A DNA stretch of 28,475 bases from positions 1-28,475 of IMG/VR virus record IMGVR_UViG_3300009151_007762; one strand, written 5' to 3'. Each line of letters starts with the position of its first letter. The first letter of the stretch is position 1. The stretch is from a virus. A program made the translations under genes and the position numbers. Shown piece by piece: positions 1 to 7,996 of the stretch. The notes below the pieces were generated by a model that worked only from the letters and a program-made list of their open reading frames with translations, was not told where the DNA came from and ran no database searches.

Positions 1-3000
1 CGGGTGGGGCAAAGATTTAGTGTCTTCATAAAATTTCGGGTTTAACTTACGGCGCTTATCTTGCAACCGCCCCATGTTCTTCGAAATAGAGTTGTACTTA
101 GGCGACCTGTAATACCCCCCATTTTCACCATTACTTTCATCAATAAGATCACCATAAACTTTTTGCAAAGAATCATTAACTTTATCGTTCTCTGACTTAT
201 ACTTGTCAAACAAGCCACGGCGAGCCTTAATGTAAGGATCATCCACACCCTTGTGGGATTCAGGCTCAGGCTCAGGCTCCCGGTAGCCAGACCACTCAAA
301 GTCCATGGCTGCTTTCACCCGCAACGAAGCCAAGGTGGGATCTTTTTCCACTATACGTTGATGCCAAGCACGACCTTCATCGGTTTTATTGTCAGAGTGC
401 TCAGGGCGAGCAACATAAGGGTTATCTTCGGCATGCTGGCGAGCCTCTCTCAGCATTTGAGTTGCTACACCAATATTTCGGTACTTAGGGTGCACAACAA
501 TCCAAGAAATCTCACCTTTTTTATAAACATCAGCGTTACCTTGCCCATCTGTATGAACTGTCGCATCTTTAGCCCAATGCAACTCACCAATATGGCGTTT
601 ACCGTGGTAAACATTTAAAACATTGCCATTATGTTCCAAACGATCACTATAATTATCAAACTCATAATCAAGTTTTGGTGCATGATTTTCAGTCAAATCT
701 TTTTTCCGCTCGTCCTCCAACTCGCGAAAAGCATCGTTGGCTTTCTGTTGGGCCTGTTGATTAATTTCTGCATGCTCGGCCAACTCCGCCCTCAAAGCAT
801 CCGACCTTGGCATAAAACTTTCGCGAACCTCAGATTCCCGCTTCTTGTATTCATCCCTGGCAGCATTTATGGCATCTTGGTGAGGCTTATGCGCTGCCGA
901 AATGGGTGCCTGGGCTGCGTCGCGCTCCTCTTTGTCGTTGGGGTGATTTTCCCAAGTCTTTCCAATACTTTCTTGGAGTGCTTTGAGGTGTGGTTTGTAT
1001 GCCTCCTCGGCATCACTAAGTTTTTGCTTATGCGGCGCCAAAGCAGAAACAAATTCGTGATATAGATTATTAAGTTTTTCATTGTGCTCAAGTTTGCGAT
1101 CATTATATTCTGCATCTGCGTGAAAAAGGGTTTCTGAATTCTTCTCCCTTTGTTCTTCATGCTTTTCACGAGCCGCCAAGTAGCCATCATCAGGCACATC
1201 GTCTGCCATATCATCGGTCGGCTGATCGTAATCATCGGGATACTCAACAACGGATTTGCGTTGAAGAGCAGCAAAATGCTGGAGTAGGGCATTAGATTTA
1301 ATGTTTTCAATTCGACCGGGGGATTTTACAAAAACTTCCCCCTCCTCAACATGACCAACCCCAATTAAATGATTCAGCGGGGTTTTCCATTCATAAAGGC
1401 CGGGCTTAGATCCGTGTCCATAACCATGGCTATTTTTATCGCCCCAGGTTGGGTGAATTGATGCATTTACAATACCTCGGGCTTTGGGCTTTCCTATACG
1501 CCTCAACGTAACCATGCCATCTTCGTCTACCAAACCAAGGCGCTGAAAATTTCCGTGAAGGGCATCCCTATGCTCAAAGCCATCTTCTGGGTGTGAGGCT
1601 TCTTCCAAATATTTCTTTGGCCATTTTAAGCCGAGGTTCCAATTTTCCCGAGACTCTTCTGCCTCATCGCTAAGCAATCCCTCTAAAGAATCGTCTATTT
1701 CATTATGAAAACCTTGAAGATCTTTAACAGCAAAATATTGTAGCAAAGAAGCCATCTTTGGGTCTTTTTCAACCATGCGATCATACCAAGCACGACCTTT
1801 AGAAGTTTTTTCATTAGAATGCTCAGGGCGGGTAGTAGCCTTGCCTCTATCAAAAGCATCACGGGCATGCCGCAATAAATTTGTAGCAATACCGTGGCGT
1901 TGATATGGAAGATCTACATGGATGTATCCAATTTCCCCGGGGAAATATTTTGGCTCTTCGTCATCGTCATGTTCGTCAAAACCTTGCTTACCCTGCCAAT
2001 GCACATAACCAATTTGTTTACCATCATGAATTGCGACAACCGCATGGTGGCCTTCCTGGTGGGCAGACCAGTTGTTATATACATACTTTACACCTTGGGG
2101 ATGCGGGGCTTTTTGCATCGTCTCCTCGTAGCGCTTATTAGCCAAACTGCGTTCAGCCATTGCCGACTCAATAACATCTTCAGCACCGCTTTCCCTTCGC
2201 TCCCTCTTTGCATCATTTAATTTTCTAACGTAATTTTTTTTATGCTCATTTAAGACATCGTGAGATTTTTCTACGGTCTCGTTGTGCAAGTCCCTGTGGG
2301 GTTTGTAAACATCCTTTGCGGCCTGAATGGCTTTATCCCGAGCATCTTTATGCGGTTGCCTTTCACGGATACAGGCATCAAGTTTGTCCATAAAAGCATG
2401 TTTGTGTGGTTTAAACTCAGCGTTAATTTGATTTTTTAATTTTTTAATTTTTGACGCATGATCGTCAAAATCTTTATTTGCCCGGTCAACAGACTGCTGC
2501 CAATCATCCAGGTGGGGCTGTAACGCTTTATGCGCTGCATCGCGAGCGCTTTTATGCTCAGGTGAGCCAATCTCGAATTTATCGTTTGCATCCCTTACAG
2601 CACGATCAAATTCCTCGCGGTGAGGCTTAATCTTTTGATTAGCGTTATAGAGTCGCATACTGTACTCAGACTCTCCAGTAGATTCTTGGAGATTAGCCTC
2701 GTGCATTGCCTCAGTAAATTTTTGTTCATGTGGAGCATAAACAAAACGGGCAGCATCCTCTTTAATCTGAACAGGCCTGGCTTTATCCGCAAACTCCTTA
2801 TTAGCGGCATCAATTTTATCATCATGAACTTTCCTGTGTGGTGCAAGTTTTTCCCAGGAAGCGCTTAAAATTTTTCTTTGATCGGCGTGGATGGCGTCAT
2901 ACCCATCCCCGGCAGCCTTCTTTGCTTCAACGTAAGGCCGTTCGGCTTCAATAATTTTTGCAGAAACTTTATTGCTGACTTTATCCAACTCAGCATCAGC

Positions 3001-3618
3001 CGCAGCCTTAGCAGTCAGAAAAGGATCTTCATCACTAGCAAAATGCTGGAGTAGGCTTAGGCTTGGAGGTAAAGAATTAATCCACGCTTCAGCGTCTTTA
3101 CTCAAATCATCTGTATGCACAGGCTTGGTGGTTGCTTCGCCAGAAGCATATGCTTCGTGCGCTTTCTGTAACATTGTAGTAGCGATACCGTGACGTTGGT
3201 ATGGCGCATATACTTGGACGTGTGCGACATCACCAGGATAGACATGGTGATCGTTCGGTTCATCGCTAGTATCGTCCGGGTACTCACCGTGGGTATCATC
3301 CGCCCAGTAAAGATGGCCAACTTCTTTTCCATCATGATGAGCAATTACCGCATGCGTACCAGATGCAGAACCCGGTAACGTTTTATCGTGATGAAATTTG
3401 TATTCCACGTTTTTGGGATGCGGGGCTTTACGCATCGTTTCAATATATTGATCCCATTCAGGGCCAGAGCGCAATGGCTTGCCATTTGAAACCGCACGAA
3501 GTTTGGCTTCCTCTTGCTTTTTCATAGTCAGGAAAGGATCTTCATCACTGGCGAAATGCTGGAACAAAGATGCGTGCATAAACCCGGTCTGGCTAACCGT
3601 TTCATTCATCTGTTCCAT
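1..3618 (-). CDS. Giant multidomain GNAT / ART-like polyprotein (partial, runs off left edge)
   Basis: The minus-strand frame starting at ATG 3618 stays open to base 1 (1206 codons, no stop), so the C-terminus lies outside the window; ATG 3609 is an alternative start. Seen in the translation: LFQHFASDEDPFLT at residues 17-31 and an almost identical copy at 188-202; GNAT-like domain 1 at about 70-165 with acetyl-CoA motif QRHGIAT at 141-147; a charged helical region at about 207-460 with recurring PH(K/R) motifs; GNAT 2 at about 510-605 (QRHGIAT 573-579); LLQYFA at 625-630; a unique domain at 640-766 that may be ADP-ribosyltransferase-like; LLQHFA at 778-783; a second helical PH-rich region at 807-985; GNAT 3 at about 990-1075 (RNIGVAT 1047-1053); then an acidic REPEPEPES linker. 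GNAT 2 and 3 are followed by a shared tail ending GRAW..R(M/I)VEKDP. The gene follows the large terminase behind its own promoter, where portal/head genes usually lie. Function as a virion-borne polyprotein is inference; the GNAT calls are firmer. Confidence 0.85.
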   Translation of the reverse strand, partial: MEQMNETVSQTGFMHASLFQHFASDEDPFLTMKKQEEAKLRAVSNGKPLRSGPEWDQYIETMRKAPHPKNVEYKFHHDKTLPGSASGTHAVIAHHDGKEVGHLYWADDTHGEYPDDTSDEPNDHHVYPGDVAHVQVYAPYQRHGIATTMLQKAHEAYASGEATTKPVHTDDLSKDAEAWINSLPPSLSLLQHFASDEDPFLTAKAAADAELDKVSNKVSAKIIEAERPYVEAKKAAGDGYDAIHADQRKILSASWEKLAPHRKVHDDKIDAANKEFADKARPVQIKEDAARFVYAPHEQKFTEAMHEANLQESTGESEYSMRLYNANQKIKPHREEFDRAVRDANDKFEIGSPEHKSARDAAHKALQPHLDDWQQSVDRANKDFDDHASKIKKLKNQINAEFKPHKHAFMDKLDACIRERQPHKDARDKAIQAAKDVYKPHRDLHNETVEKSHDVLNEHKKNYVRKLNDAKRERRESGAEDVIESAMAERSLANKRYEETMQKAPHPQGVKYVYNNWSAHQEGHHAVVAIHDGKQIGYVHWQGKQGFDEHDDDEEPKYFPGEIGYIHVDLPYQRHGIATNLLRHARDAFDRGKATTRPEHSNEKTSKGRAWYDRMVEKDPKMASLLQYFAVKDLQGFHNEIDDSLEGLLSDEAEESRENWNLGLKWPKKYLEEASHPEDGFEHRDALHGNFQRLGLVDEDGMVTLRRIGKPKARGIVNASIHPTWGDKNSHGYGHGSKPGLYEWKTPLNHLIGVGHVEEGEVFVKSPGRIENIKSNALLQHFAALQRKSVVEYPDDYDQPTDDMADDVPDDGYLAAREKHEEQREKNSETLFHADAEYNDRKLEHNEKLNNLYHEFVSALAPHKQKLSDAEEAYKPHLKALQESIGKTWENHPNDKEERDAAQAPISAAHKPHQDAINAARDEYKKRESEVRESFMPRSDALRAELAEHAEINQQAQQKANDAFRELEDERKKDLTENHAPKLDYEFDNYSDRLEHNGNVLNVYHGKRHIGELHWAKDATVHTDGQGNADVYKKGEISWIVVHPKYRNIGVATQMLREARQHAEDNPYVARPEHSDNKTDEGRAWHQRIVEKDPTLASLRVKAAMDFEWSGYREPEPEPESHKGVDDPYIKARRGLFDKYKSENDKVNDSLQKVYGDLIDESNGENGGYYRSPKYNSISKNMGRLQDKRRKLNPKFYEDTKSLPHP
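2238..3000 (-). repeat. Degenerate PH-containing helical repeats inside the giant protein
   Basis: Residues about 207-460 contain recurrent units of roughly 20-25 residues in which a Pro-His followed by a basic, acidic or hydrophobic residue is spaced from Ala/Asp-rich helical stretches (APHRK, APHEQ, KPHRE, QPHLD, KPHKH, QPHKD, KPHRD). The composition (Ala, Lys, Glu, Asp, His) suggests long helices or coiled coils. A related block with APHKQ, KPHLK and KPHQD lies at residues 807-985 (about 664-1200). The two blocks each precede a GNAT domain, suggesting internal duplication. Confidence 0.6.
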
Positions 3619-3619
3619 A

Positions 3620-3642
3620 CCCTTTCGGGGCCTAATATTAGG
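3620..3642 (-). promoter_or_regulatory. Structured ribosome-binding site of the giant gene
   Basis: On the minus strand the start codon at 3618 is preceded by CCCC-GAAA-GGG, a short stem with a GNRA-type loop that contains the only Shine-Dalgarno-like bases (GAAAGGG). Immediately upstream is the perfect 12-bp palindrome CCTAATATTAGG at 3631-3642. Together they could limit translation initiation. The pairing is seen directly; the regulatory role is inferred. Confidence 0.35.
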
Positions 3643-3676
3643 TGCTGACAGGCTTATAATAGTTTCTGGGCAAAAC

Positions 3677-3719
3677 GAGAGGGCTCCTGCAAGTCAATTC
3701 ATTGACGAGAAGCCCTCTC
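3677..3719 (-). promoter_or_regulatory. Nested hairpin in the leader of the giant gene
   Basis: GAGAGGGCT at 3677-3685 pairs perfectly with AGCCCTCTC at 3711-3719, and inside the loop GTCAAT (3693-3698) pairs with ATTGAC (3701-3706). On the minus strand it is followed by GTTTTGCCC, which lacks a proper U tract, so it is a poor intrinsic terminator and more probably a leader structure, attenuator or processing site between the terminase and the downstream gene. Confidence 0.45.
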
Positions 3720-3785
3720 TACCGCATTTAGGGGAACTCCCGCCAGAGATAGCGCCCTAAACCTCAACAACGCGGCTATAACATT

Positions 3786-3813
3786 ATTATAGAGATATTT
3801 CAAAAATAGACAA
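3786..3813 (-). promoter_or_regulatory. Sigma-70-like promoter for the giant gene
   Basis: Minus strand: -35 TTGTCT (3808-3813), 16-nt spacer, -10 TATAAT (3786-3791), located just after the terminase stop codon. Transcription would begin near 3779, giving a leader of about 160 nt that holds the nested hairpin. The -10 is a perfect consensus and the region is AT-rich, making this the best promoter match in the window. Confidence 0.6.
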
Positions 3814-3819
3814 ATTGGG

Positions 3820-5817
3820 CTAATTTCGCCATCCGCGAGATGGGTTTCTGTTCTTACCTTTACCATCTTTACGACTAGAAGCAAATCCAGACATTGAAGA
3901 CATTTTTTGGTTTTCGCTTAGATCGTTGCGCATTCCTCCAAACGGGTCAATACCTCCTTGGAGAGCCGCTGTTGGTCTAAAATTGGCCATGTCTGCATGA
4001 AGAAAGTTGTTCACCTGTTCACCAATCAACACATGGATGCATTCTGTCATACAGTCTGCAATGTCTTTAGACTGAACTGGACCGGCAGATGGGTGGTCAA
4101 CTCGACCGTTTACCATTTGAAGGAATCGTAATTCTAACTCTGCCCGTTCATTGTAGGGGGCGTGAACCAATCCCAAGTTAATCGCGGCCTTAGAGTTTTC
4201 TTTTACCTGCCAATCGTATTGGCGCGTTGCAGTTTTTTCAAAAACATTGATGCGTTTGGGAAGATTGCCATTACGAACCATTCTTTGAAGTTTTTGAATA
4301 GAAGATGTTGAGTTGTATTGGTCAAAAGTAAATTCTTCTGGATAAAATTTGGAAATAATATTGTTCCACAAAAAATCATCTACATATTCGTAATCAATAA
4401 TACCATCTTCAAAAGATGCGGGATCAAAATGTCCCAAAACGTCAAACACACAATGTTGACGACCTTCTTCGTCAATTTCTGCGTGTGCGATGGCGTAACC
4501 AAATTTGTCGTTAACCTTTGAAGGGTCGGCATGGCCCTTGTAATTGTAAATCAATAAACCGCTTGTTTGTTGAACAATTTCTGGAGGTCCGTATTTTTCG
4601 GGACGTTCATTCCACGGGCGGAAAATTTGAGTAACTTTATCTGGGTTCAAATAAGCGTCAATGGTTGCCGCAAATTTAGATTCACGTTCAACTGCAAAAG
4701 TTTCAGGATTGGCTAATTTAAGCCTTTCCATCTGCTCGTCGAATGCTTGAATGGCTCCACGCAGAGGCTTAAACTTTGGCGGTGGATCATTTTTGTAAAT
4801 GTAATCTGGTGCGTCTCCGTCAAACAAATAAGGAAACACATCTATTTCGTGGGCAATTTCCCAATCAACGTAAATGTCCCAAGAAGCCAATTGAACCATC
4901 ATAATTTCTGGATATACAGGTTTTCCTCTTAAATCAATTTCTAAAGAGTTTTTGTAATTTTCGTAGAATTGACCCATCATCTGCCAAGGGCTGGATGGTT
5001 CAATAATGAACCCGTATTTACCGAATTGGTCAAGGGCGGGGGTAGAAGCCTGATAAACCTCTTCAGCGGACCTGTTAGCGCCAGAGTTGACAACGTGTGC
5101 CATCTCGTCAAAAGCCATCATAAAAGCCGTAGGACCACGACCGGCCATCAAAGTTGATTCTTTTGGCAAAATTTCAAAAGTGGCTATATCAAGATCTGTT
5201 TTGATTCCCTGAGTTTTAAGTTTTTTCATTCTTAATTCATCGTTGGGAGCATAGATACTTACCTTTTCAGCAAGCAAACTTGAAACATAAGGCCCAAAAC
5301 AAGTAGAGCCGGTAATAACATTTGCTAGGTCCCGCCACACCGTTGCTTTTGCCTGATCACGCTTACCGGCGAAAATTAGACCCACCAGTTTTTTGTCTCG
5401 GTCAACACCAAAATGTGCTTGTGGGTCAGCATTTTGCATGTAATTCCATAAAACATATGCCATTGCTAGAGCCGCGATGTGGCCTTTGCCAGCACGTCGA
5501 CCCATTACCAACAATACTTCACGAAACCACGGATAGCCCTGTTCCCGCAGGTAATTCATCCGTTCTACAATTCCGGGGACAATACCGTTGTATCCCGTTC
5601 GCTTAAAGTTTGTTTCCCATTCGTTGATGACTTTGTAATCATATTCCGTCAAAAGGTCTGTACGAAGAAATATGATTTTTAATAACGTTGCTTGACGTGG
5701 ATATAAATTGGGTCGATTTAGATAATCCGGACTAATTACAAAAGTAATTGGGTCGGGAACTTTTACGCCCGTAATCTTAATATGGGCGTTTAATGCTTCG
5801 TTATCTAAAATACTCAA
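3820..5817 (-). CDS. Terminase large subunit (packaging ATPase/nuclease)
   Basis: This is the motor that pumps DNA into proheads and cuts the concatemer. The 665-residue product has an ATPase domain with a Walker-A-like GRRAGKGH at residues 106-113 and Walker B MMAFDEMA at 233-240. The C-terminal RNase-H-like nuclease has candidate acidic residues at D431 (HADPSKVND), D459 (VFDVLG), D499 (FDQYNS) and D588 (KDIADC). The start is TTG at 5817: it directly follows the TAA of the upstream gene, GGAGG lies 8 nt upstream, and the first internal Met is only at residue 87, which would remove sequence ahead of the ATPase. It is the last gene of the packaging operon. Length and motif order are normal for phage TerL. 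Confidence 0.93.
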   Translation of the reverse strand: MSILDNEALNAHIKITGVKVPDPITFVISPDYLNRPNLYPRQATLLKIIFLRTDLLTEYDYKVINEWETNFKRTGYNGIVPGIVERMNYLREQGYPWFREVLLVMGRRAGKGHIAALAMAYVLWNYMQNADPQAHFGVDRDKKLVGLIFAGKRDQAKATVWRDLANVITGSTCFGPYVSSLLAEKVSIYAPNDELRMKKLKTQGIKTDLDIATFEILPKESTLMAGRGPTAFMMAFDEMAHVVNSGANRSAEEVYQASTPALDQFGKYGFIIEPSSPWQMMGQFYENYKNSLEIDLRGKPVYPEIMMVQLASWDIYVDWEIAHEIDVFPYLFDGDAPDYIYKNDPPPKFKPLRGAIQAFDEQMERLKLANPETFAVERESKFAATIDAYLNPDKVTQIFRPWNERPEKYGPPEIVQQTSGLLIYNYKGHADPSKVNDKFGYAIAHAEIDEEGRQHCVFDVLGHFDPASFEDGIIDYEYVDDFLWNNIISKFYPEEFTFDQYNSTSSIQKLQRMVRNGNLPKRINVFEKTATRQYDWQVKENSKAAINLGLVHAPYNERAELELRFLQMVNGRVDHPSAGPVQSKDIADCMTECIHVLIGEQVNNFLHADMANFRPTAALQGGIDPFGGMRNDLSENQKMSSMSGFASSRKDGKGKNRNPSRGWRN

Positions 5818-6054
5818 TTAAATATCCTCCATGTTTTCAAGCATACCGGCAATGGACCAAGGGTTGGCAAAAGAGTTGGGTACTCTATGTCCACAATCTT
5901 CAAATCTAACAACTCCTTGAACACCCAAAAATTCGTTATCATCCGTAAAGATGATTTCATTACAGACACCCATTTTACCAGAAAAGATTTCACAAATAGG
6001 GCAAAATTGTTCAGGTAAATCTAAAACAATGTATTCACCTGGAACAAGTGCCAC
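5818..6054 (-). CDS. Small Cys-containing protein upstream of terminase
   Basis: A 78-residue protein with CPIC at residues 18-21, a third Cys near 31 and a CGH near 54, compatible with a small zinc-binding fold. It starts with GTG at 6054, supported by an AGGGG ribosome-binding site 5 nt upstream. Its stop codon abuts the TTG start of the terminase, implying translational coupling. No family was recognised; a role in packaging is only suggested by position. Confidence 0.75.
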   Translation of the reverse strand: MALVPGEYIVLDLPEQFCPICEIFSGKMGVCNEIIFTDDNEFLGVQGVVRFEDCGHRVPNSFANPWSIAGMLENMEDI

Positions 6055-6063
6055 TTTGACCCC

Positions 6064-6483
6064 TTAATGATTGTGTGACTGCTTGGCCAATGCTTCCATC
6101 ATTGCCTTGTCCGCCTTAATGATACCACCGGTACCAAGATCCAAAATGTCACTAGTGACCTCGTGAACCTGACGGTCTCGGTCAAACACAAATTTGTTTT
6201 CGGTACGACCCTTGATGACAATTTCAGGCATCTTAACTTCTGCCATGTTCGTTTCATACCAAAGAACATCTACAACAAAGCCAATTTCGTAGAAACGTTC
6301 TTTAATCTCACGCTGAAAAGAATCATATTCAATACTGCCTTGCGCTGTACGCGCTTTGAGCATATTCAAAATTTTTTCAATCTCGAGAATTTCAGTATCG
6401 TGGATGTCCATAGTTTTAGTGACATCGTCAGCACCGGCATATCCACCTTCTGGCGGGGTTTGACCTAAAATAGGGATATTCAT
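6064..6483 (-). CDS. Hypothetical protein of the packaging operon
   Basis: A 139-residue soluble protein with a helical centre (residues about 28-70: IHDTEILEIEKILNML...) and a short beta-rich segment. It has no Cys cluster, signal peptide or membrane helix. The ATG at 6483 is preceded by AAGGA 6 nt upstream. It lies 9 nt after the small-terminase candidate and 9 nt before the next gene, so it is co-transcribed with the packaging genes. Function not recognised. Confidence 0.8.
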   Translation of the reverse strand: MNIPILGQTPPEGGYAGADDVTKTMDIHDTEILEIEKILNMLKARTAQGSIEYDSFQREIKERFYEIGFVVDVLWYETNMAEVKMPEIVIKGRTENKFVFDRDRQVHEVTSDILDLGTGGIIKADKAMMEALAKQSHNH

Positions 6484-6492
6484 TTAGTTTCC

Positions 6493-7203
6493 TTAACTTT
6501 CTATGATTTCTGCATCTTGGATTGGCTCAATTGCAACTATTTTTTGAGCCTGAGTAATTGCGTCTTGCTTTAGTTTTTCTCGCAAAGCAAGCATGATTGG
6601 ATGTTGCTCAATCTCTCGCCCGTATTCGGATAACATATCAATTGGAATATAGTGCATCGCTACATCCATGTGAACCATGAGAACATCGCGCCAAACTTGA
6701 ACGTCAACGTTTTCATCCATATCTTTGTCTAGTTGTTGAAGCAGTCGGGCCGCCGCAATAACTTCTGTAACTGAGGGTTCAGCGGTGCCGTCACGCAACA
6801 TCTCATAGCCACGTTGAACAATCATCCGGGCTACAAGAGTTTTGTCTACAACAACGTCTTCATCTTCTGATAGATTTTGACCAATTGCCTCTCGGTGTTG
6901 ATCAAGCATTGCTTGTCGCAATTCGTCGGTAAGAGACAAGTGCTTATTTTTTCTGTGCGAAGCAATAGATTCCGCACTGGGAAAATCAATGGGGTCTTCC
7001 CCAGCAATGGTAGTGAAAGGCCTCAAGTGTCCTAAAATTGTCGGAGCAGACAATCCCGAAGCAAGTCCTTCTTCGATCTGGTCACGGTAAGGACTTTGAC
7101 AAGTGTGGCATTGAGGCACACTTCTTTTGGTTTCATAAATACGATTGCCTGGAAGTGCTGTTCGCACTAAAGAATTGATTGTAAAATCTTCATCATCGTT
7201 CAT
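6493..7203 (-). CDS. Zinc/HTH DNA-binding protein, candidate small terminase subunit
   Basis: A 236-residue protein. Near the N-terminus CHTCQSPYRDQIEEGL is followed by SAPTILGHL and SIASHRKNKH, the layout of a zinc-stabilised helix-turn-helix (C-x2-C, helix, then an RH..H-type motif) seen in phage DNA-binding proteins. The remainder is helical with acidic stretches. Position two genes upstream of TerL fits a small terminase subunit that recognises packaging DNA, but no specific family was identified. ATG 7203 is preferred over TTG 7218 because the latter overlaps the upstream gene and has no Shine-Dalgarno. Confidence 0.75.
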   Translation of the reverse strand: MNDDEDFTINSLVRTALPGNRIYETKRSVPQCHTCQSPYRDQIEEGLASGLSAPTILGHLRPFTTIAGEDPIDFPSAESIASHRKNKHLSLTDELRQAMLDQHREAIGQNLSEDEDVVVDKTLVARMIVQRGYEMLRDGTAEPSVTEVIAAARLLQQLDKDMDENVDVQVWRDVLMVHMDVAMHYIPIDMLSEYGREIEQHPIMLALREKLKQDAITQAQKIVAIEPIQDAEIIES

Positions 7204-7208
7204 TTTGA

Positions 7209-7532
7209 TTAAATCCAAATATCATAAGTAAATGAGCCCGCCGAATCGTAATCAACTTTTGTTGATTTTCTAGCGCCTCCGGGAACACCATCAACACTAT
7301 TTAAATGAGGCTTTGTTCTGTTGATAGTTCGGTGGAACATGCCCGAACGAGTAGATGAATCTGGTGAACCACTACTTGTGTAAACTTCTTTTGATTTGCG
7401 GTTTTGTTCTTTCCACGGAGTCAAAATATCGCTTTTTGCACTCTGGCTGGTTACGCCTTCCAAAGATTCTTTAATCAAGCGATTTGCTTCTTCTTCTAAT
7501 TGGGGGTGGATACCTGAACGAACATAGTTCAT
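7209..7532 (-). CDS. Hypothetical protein
   Basis: A 107-residue basic, Ser-rich protein: a helical N-terminus (residues 10-27, QLEEEANRLIKESLEG) then a probably disordered tail rich in Ser, Lys and Gly. ATG 7532 overlaps the stop of the sigma-like gene in an ATGA, so the two are translationally coupled. Not recognised. Confidence 0.75.
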   Translation of the reverse strand: MNYVRSGIHPQLEEEANRLIKESLEGVTSQSAKSDILTPWKEQNRKSKEVYTSSGSPDSSTRSGMFHRTINRTKPHLNSVDGVPGGARKSTKVDYDSAGSFTYDIWI

Positions 7533-7879
7533 AAGTTTACCTTTGCTTTTTCGGAATATCGAATAAGTTCTTCATTTTCGATCATGACGCATAATCGTTT
7601 CAATCCATCGGTTGCATACATAGCAACAGGATTAGTATCTGATACACCCATCATTCGTGCGACTTCTTTTTCTTTGATATTTTCATAAAGAAAAAGTTCA
7701 ATGGCTTCTTGTTGACGTGGCGCCAATCTGTCTCTGCACGAATAAATATACTGAACATCAAAAAGGCAATAATCTAAACCGTCAGGTCCCAGGATAACTT
7801 CCGGTACTTCAGAAGCCTCATACAACGATTCCCAAGATTGAAGATTTCTCAATAATTCTCTGAGAATTCTTACTTCCAC
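7529..7879 (-). CDS. Sigma-70 region-4-like helix-turn-helix protein
   Basis: A 116-residue protein. Residues about 52-100 (LAPRQQEAIELFLYENIKEKEVARMMGVSDTN..) have the pattern of sigma region 4: a leading helix, 'KEKEVARMMGVS' as the HTH, and a recognition helix before LKRL. There is no recognisable region 2, so it is either a very divergent small sigma factor or an HTH regulator of late genes. The start is GTG 7879; an in-frame stop lies two codons upstream and no internal ATG precedes the HTH. It is the first gene after the promoter at 7956-7985 and heads the packaging operon, consistent with a role in late transcription (inference). Confidence 0.75.
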   Translation of the reverse strand: MEVRILRELLRNLQSWESLYEASEVPEVILGPDGLDYCLFDVQYIYSCRDRLAPRQQEAIELFLYENIKEKEVARMMGVSDTNPVAMYATDGLKRLCVMIENEELIRYSEKAKVNL

Positions 7880-7955
7880 TTGTTACCAGCGTCACCTTCC
7901 CTGGCTCCGTAAATTGATCCCCCTGTAGTCGGAGGTTGTGTATATCACTGTGCTA

Positions 7956-7985
7956 ATACTAAGGGTAGTTCTACCTTTTACGCAA
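7956..7985 (-). promoter_or_regulatory. Promoter with palindromic spacer before the packaging operon
   Basis: Minus strand: -35 TTGCGT (7980-7985), 18-nt spacer, -10 TAGTAT (7956-7961). The spacer contains a near-perfect palindrome, GGTAG-AA-CTACC with extra pairs outside (7961-7978), placed like an operator. The start would lie about 70 nt upstream of the sigma-like gene. The 117-nt gap 7880-7996 holds no other feature. Confidence 0.45.
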
Positions 7986-7996
7986 GGCGAGAAATA

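Noticed and set aside
867-1310. Minus-strand open frame at 867-1310 and similar short minus frames (42-299, 1695-1889, 2595-2846)
   Set aside because: Out of frame with the giant protein, low-complexity Ile/Leu/Met-rich, no ribosome-binding site.
253-2220. Several plus-strand open frames in the left 2.2 kb (for example near 253-618, 631-1065 and 1894-2220)
   Set aside because: They are shadows antisense to the giant minus-strand gene; the minus frame is continuously open with clear domain motifs, and the plus frames lack Shine-Dalgarno sites and recognisable domains.
3651-3660. Plus-strand TATAAT near 3655-3660
   Set aside because: No -35 at proper spacing and no plus-strand gene downstream.
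7204-7218. TTG start at 7218 for the small-terminase candidate
   Set aside because: Overlaps the upstream gene with no Shine-Dalgarno; ATG 7203 is better.
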